Shown piece by piece: positions 1-7,000 of a stretch of DNA of 10,273 nucleotides (position 1 is its first letter; each line of letters begins with the position of its first letter). The position numbers and the translations under genes were made by a program. The notes under the pieces were generated by a model. It searched no databases. It was not told the origin of the DNA and saw only the letters and a program-made list of their open reading frames with translations. Source of the DNA: Phoronis ovalis (lineage: Eukaryota; Phoronida; Phoronidae); the NCBI GenBank assembly GCA_028565635.1, contig JAOXYB010065689.1:1-10273 (forward strand), written 5' to 3'.

Positions 1-70
1 TTACTACCCTACAATTTCAAAAAATTTGGATTGGGTTTGCTACCACAAGCTAAAATTTTGGATTGGGTTC
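1..70. repeat. Two-copy degenerate tandem repeat (~32 bp)
   Basis: The core AAAATTTGGATTGGGTT at 21-37 recurs with one extra T at 52-69, each preceded by a CTACC(C/A)-type segment (about 5-10 and 40-46). The repeat is cut by the window edge, so more copies may lie upstream. Confidence 0.7.
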
Positions 71-97
71 CGCGGCAGATCCCCGTAGTCAAAAAAC

Positions 98-258
98 CTT
101 GAGTACCCCCCCCCGGGCGGTATCACTAATGTTCGCTACTCGAAGGAGGCTCTGCAACATTGTCCGATTCATTGTTTGCTTGCTGTGTTTGTCGGTATCT
201 GTACCCTTTGATACCACCAATTTTGCCATTTGTTCCAATCACGGGGGGGTACTTGACA
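98..258. repeat. Short inverted repeat with poly-C/poly-G ends
   Basis: TTGAGTAC followed by nine C at 99-115 is mirrored by seven G followed by TACTTGAC at 243-256 (about 160 bp apart). An A-tract plus CCTTGA occurs directly at 90-102 and 290-301. The interior (126-240) is less AT-rich than its surroundings and contains GGTATC...GATACC (194-215). This may be a small mobile-element remnant; no transposase is visible. Confidence 0.5.
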
Positions 259-300
259 AAACACTTGGTAGGGGTGTGCAGTGCAGGGTAAAAAACCTTG

Positions 301-600
301 ACCCTATGATAAATAAAGGTCACCAAAAATATACCCTGTTGTAAATATAGCTCCCGAAATAGATAAACTGTGTAAAAATTCACTTGTAAGTTATTTACCA
401 TGATAAATAAATGTGAGAAAATTTACGAACATTAATTTATCATTCCTGTCTTAATAAAATGCGTTTTCCAAGAAATACACCCTGTGGTAAACGAATAGTT
501 ATTGAAAATATACCCTGTGGTAAATATCCAACAAGAAAAGTATACCCTGTGGTAAATAAAGCTTTGAGAAGCGTAAAAAACATACCCTGTATTAAATGCG
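301..600. repeat. Degenerate minisatellite, core TATACCCTGTGGTAAATA
   Basis: Diverged copies start near 301, 331, 397, 475, 509, 541 and 581. The last four are spaced about 31-41 bp and share ACCCTGTGGTAAA, with the final copy altered to ACCCTGTATTAAA. In the minus strand the array reads as a recurring FTTGYIF-like peptide, but stops and length variation show no constrained coding. Confidence 0.75.
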
Positions 601-632
601 TGAGCTGATAAAGGGGGCCTATTGGACGGCAC

Positions 633-644
633 ATATATATATAT
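633..644. repeat. (AT)6 microsatellite
   Basis: A run of six AT units just downstream of the minisatellite. Confidence 0.9.
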
Positions 645-975
645 TGACTTTGAATATAGTGACCTTGAATGACAGTATACCCCCAGGCCAATTTGTCTAT
701 AAAGACTGATATTGATGTTTCCAACCTCTTTTCATGTTGCCTGTTCCTAATTTTAACCTCTTTTAAAAAGTTACAGGTGTCAAAGATTTTATTTTAACCT
801 GACAAATTTTATAAACTAGGGCAATTTGTTCATACAAACAAATTAACCTTCTTTGAGAAGGTGGGCAAAAAGCTTTTTGTTGGAGCAAGCAATTTTGTAA
901 GACACTACTTTACAAGCTGCTTTCTAAAGTTTTAGTACCATCATATCATCTGATATATCTCTAATTCTTTTCCAG
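645..975 (+). other. Non-coding, probable tail of first intron
   Basis: Positions 677-691 repeat a motif of the element at 8473-8970 (see findings). Otherwise 700-975 is AT-rich with no supported gene. It ends in the pyrimidine-rich tract and AG (974-975) that serve as acceptor for the first visible exon, so this stretch is most simply intronic. Confidence 0.6.
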
Positions 976-1062
976 GTATTACCTTGTATGGCGGGAAAAG
1001 ATATTCCCAAACAGTTGAGCAGCCATTCCACATTTCAATGGCAGCATTAGAACCAAAGAATG
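976..1062 (+). CDS. FKBP46: Coding exon 2: start of nucleoplasmin-like domain
   Basis: Acceptor AG at 974-975 follows a pyrimidine-rich tract; donor GTTTGT at 1063 is weaker than the gene's other donors. The exon is phase 1 at both ends. It encodes residues 5-32, beginning [14 protein letters not shown] and continuing to a FHISMAAL motif, the signature first strands of the nucleoplasmin-like fold in FKBP39/46. Its first two bases complete a glycine codon begun in the missing exon 1, which fits the Met-Phe-Trp-Gly start of relatives. It is called exon 2 on that inference. Confidence 0.92.
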
Positions 1063-4000
1063 GTTTGTAACATTATACATAATAAGCCATTGAATTTAAC
1101 CATGGAATTTTGCATCTTGTGCATGTGTGTGTGTATATATATATACCATATGCTGCTTATAAACTGATGACTCGGTATATTCTGGACACGATCCATACCA
1201 GAAGGGGATTTGTACCCCTTGCAGATTCACCGTTAAAACGCATGTACATTCAACAGCAATTTCCGCGTCTTAGTCATATTCCCTAAATAAATAAATCTGG
1301 TTATGTTTGTCGAGTTCAATATTTTAAATCAGATATAGCCTAGAATGTACTAGACTGCATTTTATGATATAATGGTAACAGATTTTATACGACGTTTGCT
1401 TTTGGGCAGAATGAATTTAAATAAACCATTTCATGTTAAAATTAAATTTTTGGGCTTTTTAAATAGTTTGCATTGTATTGTAATTTGGGACTTCAGATTA
1501 TTTAGTTATTCATAGATATGATGTAAAGATCTTGTACATTCGGTAGTTAATAAAATAAAAAAACTTCAGAGTATTAAGGTGAAAAATCAATGGGCAATAC
1601 ATGTTGCCCTCATTCAGATGCTTTCCTTGCAGAGTGTCATTTATTCAATTCTATGCATTATATTTCTTTCCTGGATCATTTATTTATTTTAATAAAGACA
1701 TTTACTATCATGTTTGTTTTAGCTGAAGATAGAAAAGGAAACAAACATGTGTCTGTCATGATACTACATGAGAAGGCAGAGTTTCTTGTCTGCACATTAG
1801 ATTTTGACAGGTTGTTACAGCAACCACTTGATTTAAACTTTACAGAAGGTGAAGAGGTTACCTTTTATATCAATGGCAAAGGTATGTTTTACTGTGCTAC
1901 CATTCTGTTGATCAATACATACTCAATACATATTTTATTTTAAAACGTTTTGAAAAAAAATTAAAAATGAAGTTCTGAGACTGCAACATGACATCTATAT
2001 TATAAATTTTTAAAGTTTGGTATTATATCACTTGCACTGATAAAAAATGTTTAACATTTTCACCACAAAAACGTTAACAATAGCTTACGGTTTTTGGGTG
2101 AACATGAAAGCGATGGATATATTTTAATGTAACAAAACTGAATACAGAATATTCACTATTTTATATCCATAGGATCTGTGCACCTGACTGGATACCTCGT
2201 TGATGACGCGGGACCTGATGATACACTGCTTGATGACGAAGAAGTGGATCTTTCCGAGGAGGACATTTCTGGAGATGAAAGTGAAGAGGAATCTGATGAT
2301 GATGATGCAGGTACACCTAAAACGTAGAATTTTAAAAGGTGTGTTTTAATGTGTTAAGTGATACAGCCATTTATCCAGGATAGTTGTATAGAAAGGTTTC
2401 ACTTTGTTATTCTGGTTTTACTGTCTTACGAAGTTGAGAAACTTGTACAAGATGGGCACTCTTAGGGATTAGCAGAAGTGTATTTAATATTGACTTTGGC
2501 AAGCTGAAGTCAGCTATTACTACAATCTAATTATGCACATAAAGCACCATGCTGCAAGGTTTTTATAGAAGTTTCTAAATATCATTTACAGTGCTATTTT
2601 CACGATGGTAGACATGTCCTTAGCTCAGCAGTGTTTCATGTCAGAATGCCTTGTAAATTCACAGCAGACTGTATTTTGCATAGCATATACTGTGGTTTAC
2701 AGTTCATCCAACCAATTAGACTGTTAGTTTGACCTTGAAGATTGGAAGGTTAGAGTTTTTCTATTACATTTGTATTCCAACTTATCCTGTAATGCTTTTG
2801 TTGCTCTAGAAGTACCAGTCTTGGCAGCATTAGATGATTCTGATGAGGATGAAGAGGATGATTGGACTCCTGACAGAGGTATTATTTAAACATTCTGCAC
2901 ATTTTTCTAGTCTGTGATATCTAGACACTACAAGCCGATGTCTGGCAGCCCTTTTTCGTAAATATTTCTGAAATTTGTTATGCTGTAAGTACTGTTTTAT
3001 TTAGCAGTGAGATATACAAGAAATTTCAATTGAAAATCTTGTGTTTAATATTCAATAATTAAAATGTATTTTTGTATTGTAGCTAGTAAAAAAAGAAAAG
3101 CAGGTATTAAATCAAATTCTAAAAAGAACAAAAAAGTTAAAAAGGTAGAAGTTGTGGAGGAAAACGATGATGATGAAGACGATAATGATGATGACGATAA
3201 TGATGATGTATGTTAATCATTTTCTCAGATTTATTTTCTCCCCTCAGGCCAAAATTCAGCTTTTAAATGCTTCTTTTCCTGTTCGGTAAATTTTGTAGAA
3301 TTAGTTATAGTCAATTTGTTTTACTTTTATAACCTTATGTGACACTGGGGGATGCTATAGTTTTATTGGAACTTTGGACATTGAAGTTTGATGTTATATT
3401 ATGTTAGAAGATCTTTGGAAATTGTAATGCCACAGCTCTGCTATGATGAAAGTGCAGGGGTTTCGAAGCCAGTCAGACATGTGGACTGGATGACCTTTAA
3501 ATGGCCTTGACTTGCATGTGGTAGGTCAAAGGTTAGTTTTAGGTCAGGACTGCAGATTCTGAGCAGAGTTTAATTATGTGATAGTAGTATGATCAAACGG
3601 GGCTAAGATGCTTTGATTTCTGTCTAATGTTGCTATTTATTACTGATATGTGACGCAACAATACTGGTAAAAGAAAAAAGTTATTTTTTAATGAATATGA
3701 GTATTTTGTCACTAAATTTGTGTTTTGCAATAACGATATCCAAACATTTTGGAGAACCCTGAAACAATTTTCCTTTCTTTTTTTTTGACAGTTTATGAAT
3801 GATGACGCAGAGGTGGCTTCTAGTGACGAAGAGGGTATGTAACTGTTCATCATTAAATTTAAATAAATTACTTTCTTATTTGTGGATGGAATGGAGTAAT
3901 GATGAAATGTAAATGAAAACATGTATTTGATGGAATTAAATGTATCTATCATGACTACTTTGTTTGTTTTTGAATTTCCCAAGTTCTAACTTTTAAATTA

Positions 4001-7000
4001 TCCTGGTGATGTTTCTTTTGTGAAAAACTTACTATCTGCAAGACTCTGTACTTAGTTCAGAGTAGCAGTCATTTTGTCTTTTGGCATTATCTTCACCTAG
4101 GTTTAGATCTTGATCTTCCTGAAGTAGACATGGAGGGGTCCGGTGATGAATCTATTGACTCAACAGGTAGTTATGAAAAACCTACAAAGAAAAAAGATGA
4201 GAAAAGTAGTAAGAACAAAGAAAATAAAGATACACCAGCAAAGAAACAATCCAAAACAACTGAACAGGTATGATTTATCAGCAGGTATGATTTGCCAGGT
4301 AATAGTCCTTTCTCATGCATGGCTTTTCCAGTTTCCCATTTAATACTATACATGCAAACTAAGCATACATTCCACAGGAATTATTACCTCTCTTCAAAAT
4401 TAAAAATAAATGTTATTTTTAGAATTTTTTACTTTTGATATGAGATACAAGATATAATAGCATAATACATGTACCCAGTATTTTTCCTACAATTTTGTTT
4501 TGTGATTTTTTTGAAGTCAGATATACCTTTATTTGTAGTGTATTTAATTGGTAGTTTGTACATGTGTAAAACATGAAATAGGGAGTTTATCAACTGATGG
4601 ATAATCTAGGAGATAGGTCTATATGTCAGTTATACTTATTTCAGTCTTAATAGGTTTAGGAATTTGTTTAGTTTCATACTGGGTGACCTATATTGGTGCT
4701 CGGTTCTAGTAGTTTCAGTCTCGTGCAAATGGGTTCATACCATCTAACAATGTTTAGCATGCAGGCATGAGTTTGTAGCACACACTAGAAGTTGGTCGCT
4801 CGTATGCTTTGCATATTTTTCAGTTTCTCCAACGAAAATAGATGTTTAAACGTAAACAAAAAAGGAACACGACCTGTTTTCTAGTTCTGCATGATTACTG
4901 ATATTTGATTGTTGATTTTCAAAAAATGCATTTAAAACGGTATTAGAGACAACAGAGGCGACAAATGACAGTATTTTGTGGACACTGACAGAATACATCA
5001 GAAAGTAAAGAAACTTCATTCTTATCACACATATTTTATTTAATTAAGAAAAACCGAAAATACAATGATGCATGCTTTTTTAAAATCTTTTTAAGCATTA
5101 ATAGTTTTTAGTGGCAGCACATATTCAAGATAAAAGTTACATCATTTGGACCACGCTGATTCTTAATATACATGACACTTGTAGCATATTGCCTACTATG
5201 TAAAATGACATGGTACGTGTGATGCTTGGTGGTAAATTGTGTGAACCTTCTGTCGTTAAAAGTGTACAATTCAACAGTGGTAGGACGATTCCGCCGCCCA
5301 ACATTTTCTTAAGTCCTTTGATCTTAGTGTTTATTTTTTATTTAGTAATATTAATTTTGAAATTTACAATTTGTCATTAAACAACTATTTTTAAAAGTGC
5401 TAAGTAAACATACAATTCAGTTTGCTTTGATGATTCTCGAAGTAACCTTGTTGGTATTGTGTTAGGATTACAAACTTCATAGAAATTTAATCCAAGTAGC
5501 TTCTCAGTTCGAAACCAGTACTATTTGGTATAAATACAGGTAAATTCTGGACCCTTTAATCAAAACAGTGTGAACACTCGTTACAGTTTACTTTATTAAA
5601 CAATAACCTTGCTCTAAATCTATTTTGTTATTTTACCATATTTAATATCCACTAAACATTACTTCCACAAAATTGACCACATCCGTAACACGCGAAAACC
5701 TGAATAATAAAGACAAACTTAATTTTCATATGGTCTATACTTTCTTGTCTGTAAAAATGTTCCCAGTATCATGAACTGTAATTGAAAAAATAATTAAATT
5801 TGAAAACTGTTCAGGTGATAATATTCCAATGATGTTGTCTAGAGGAGAATGTCTTAGAATCTAATTCGATAAACCACACAATCCATTATCTTCATCGTAC
5901 ATATATTGTTATTTTCAGAAATCACAAGATGCACAGACACCCACAACAGAATCGTCTAAAAAGAAGAAAAAGAAAAGGAGGAAAAGTAAAAATAAAGACA
6001 ATGAATCTCCTGTTGCAGGGGTGAATCAAGGGGTAAGTTATTTAATTGTTAATGTTGGATTGATATAATTAGTTGGTATTGTTGGCAAAGATTTGCATAA
6101 CATTAAGTGATTACTGGAAATAAAGGTGCGTCGTCAAATAAAAGATTGATGTCATTATAATTCTTTACATAAAGTTCTCATTTTGGGTGCGCTAATGTCC
6201 TCCTGTTATTTTCAAGAAACAGCAATCCAATACTTCAGCTAACCAGCAAAAGCAGACAAAAACACCCCAGAAGAAAGTTGTAGCAGGTGGAACAATTGTT
6301 GAAGAGTTAAAACCAGGACATGGACCAGAAGCCAAGTCGGGGAAAACAGTAAGACATGTGATGCTTTGTTCTTATATTGTTCCCTTGCCTTACTTCATCA
6401 CAGCCCCTTTTCAAATTGTAGAGCTATTTACATTATACATTTTCCTTCAAACTTTGTCTTTACTCTGACTCTTGAGTTTTAAAATAATTTTCAGACAACT
6501 TTATATTTTTAGCTTTATTAAATAAGTTTAGTTTGCGTTTGTGTAACAATAGGTGAAGAATGGAGCCTATTTTATTTTATAGAGCCTGTTTTTGTTTTAT
6601 ATTATAGCCTATGTATCTGCCTAAGTACTTTATCTGTCTTTTCATATTTACAACTGAGTATGTCAAAAAACATTCAGATTAGTGTTGCCCATTTCATAGA
6701 TCTTTTATTGTAAAGTGTTCTGTGTTGAAACAGATAATTCACTCTTGTATACAAATGTTAGCAACACTTGCAAACTGCCACCATAATTATGTATACCTAG
6801 TTTGTATCTGCATAGCAGCGGACAATCACCAAATGTTTTTCTGGTCATTCCAGGTTGCAGTTACCTACAGTGGCAAACTTTTACAAAATGGGGAGGTGTT
6901 TGATCATAATCTTAAACAGAAACCATTCAAGTTTAAACTTGGAAAAAGTGAGGTCATAAAAGGTTGGGATAATGGCCTTGTAGGTAAGTTAGTTAACATT

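Noticed and set aside
63-344. Plus-strand 93-codon open frame with a hydrophobic segment
   Set aside because: It starts at a TTG rather than ATG, spans the poly-C/poly-G repeat arms, and has no recognisable domain; it is most likely a by-product of the repeat.
432-724. Minus-strand frames at 432-632 and 440-724 with repeated FTTGYIF-like peptides
   Set aside because: The peptide periodicity simply translates the degenerate minisatellite; unit lengths are not multiples of three, so there is no coding constraint.
1202-1220. Perfect 6-bp hairpin with a 7-base loop
   Set aside because: Too short to imply function; such hairpins are expected by chance in a 10-kb window.
1590-1943. Single 117-codon gene reading through exon 3
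   Set aside because: Only 1723-1881 matches the nucleoplasmin-like family; the flanks are intronic and are bounded by good splice sites in phase with neighbouring exons.
2619-2632. tRNA A-box-like TTAGCTCAGCAGTG
   Set aside because: No B box or cloverleaf partner follows within tRNA distance.
3593-3982. Minus-strand 129-codon open frame
   Set aside because: It is antisense to exon 7 and its introns, has low-complexity composition and no recognisable domain.
3897-3990. C/D-box snoRNA candidate beginning with an ATGATGA-like C box
   Set aside because: No CTGA D box or terminal stem lies at the proper distance in the same intron.
4166-4171. Alternative donor inside exon 8 (ACAG|GTAGTT)
   Set aside because: It would leave phase 1 and shift the frame at exon 9, whereas the donor at 4268 keeps the frame through to the FKBP domain.
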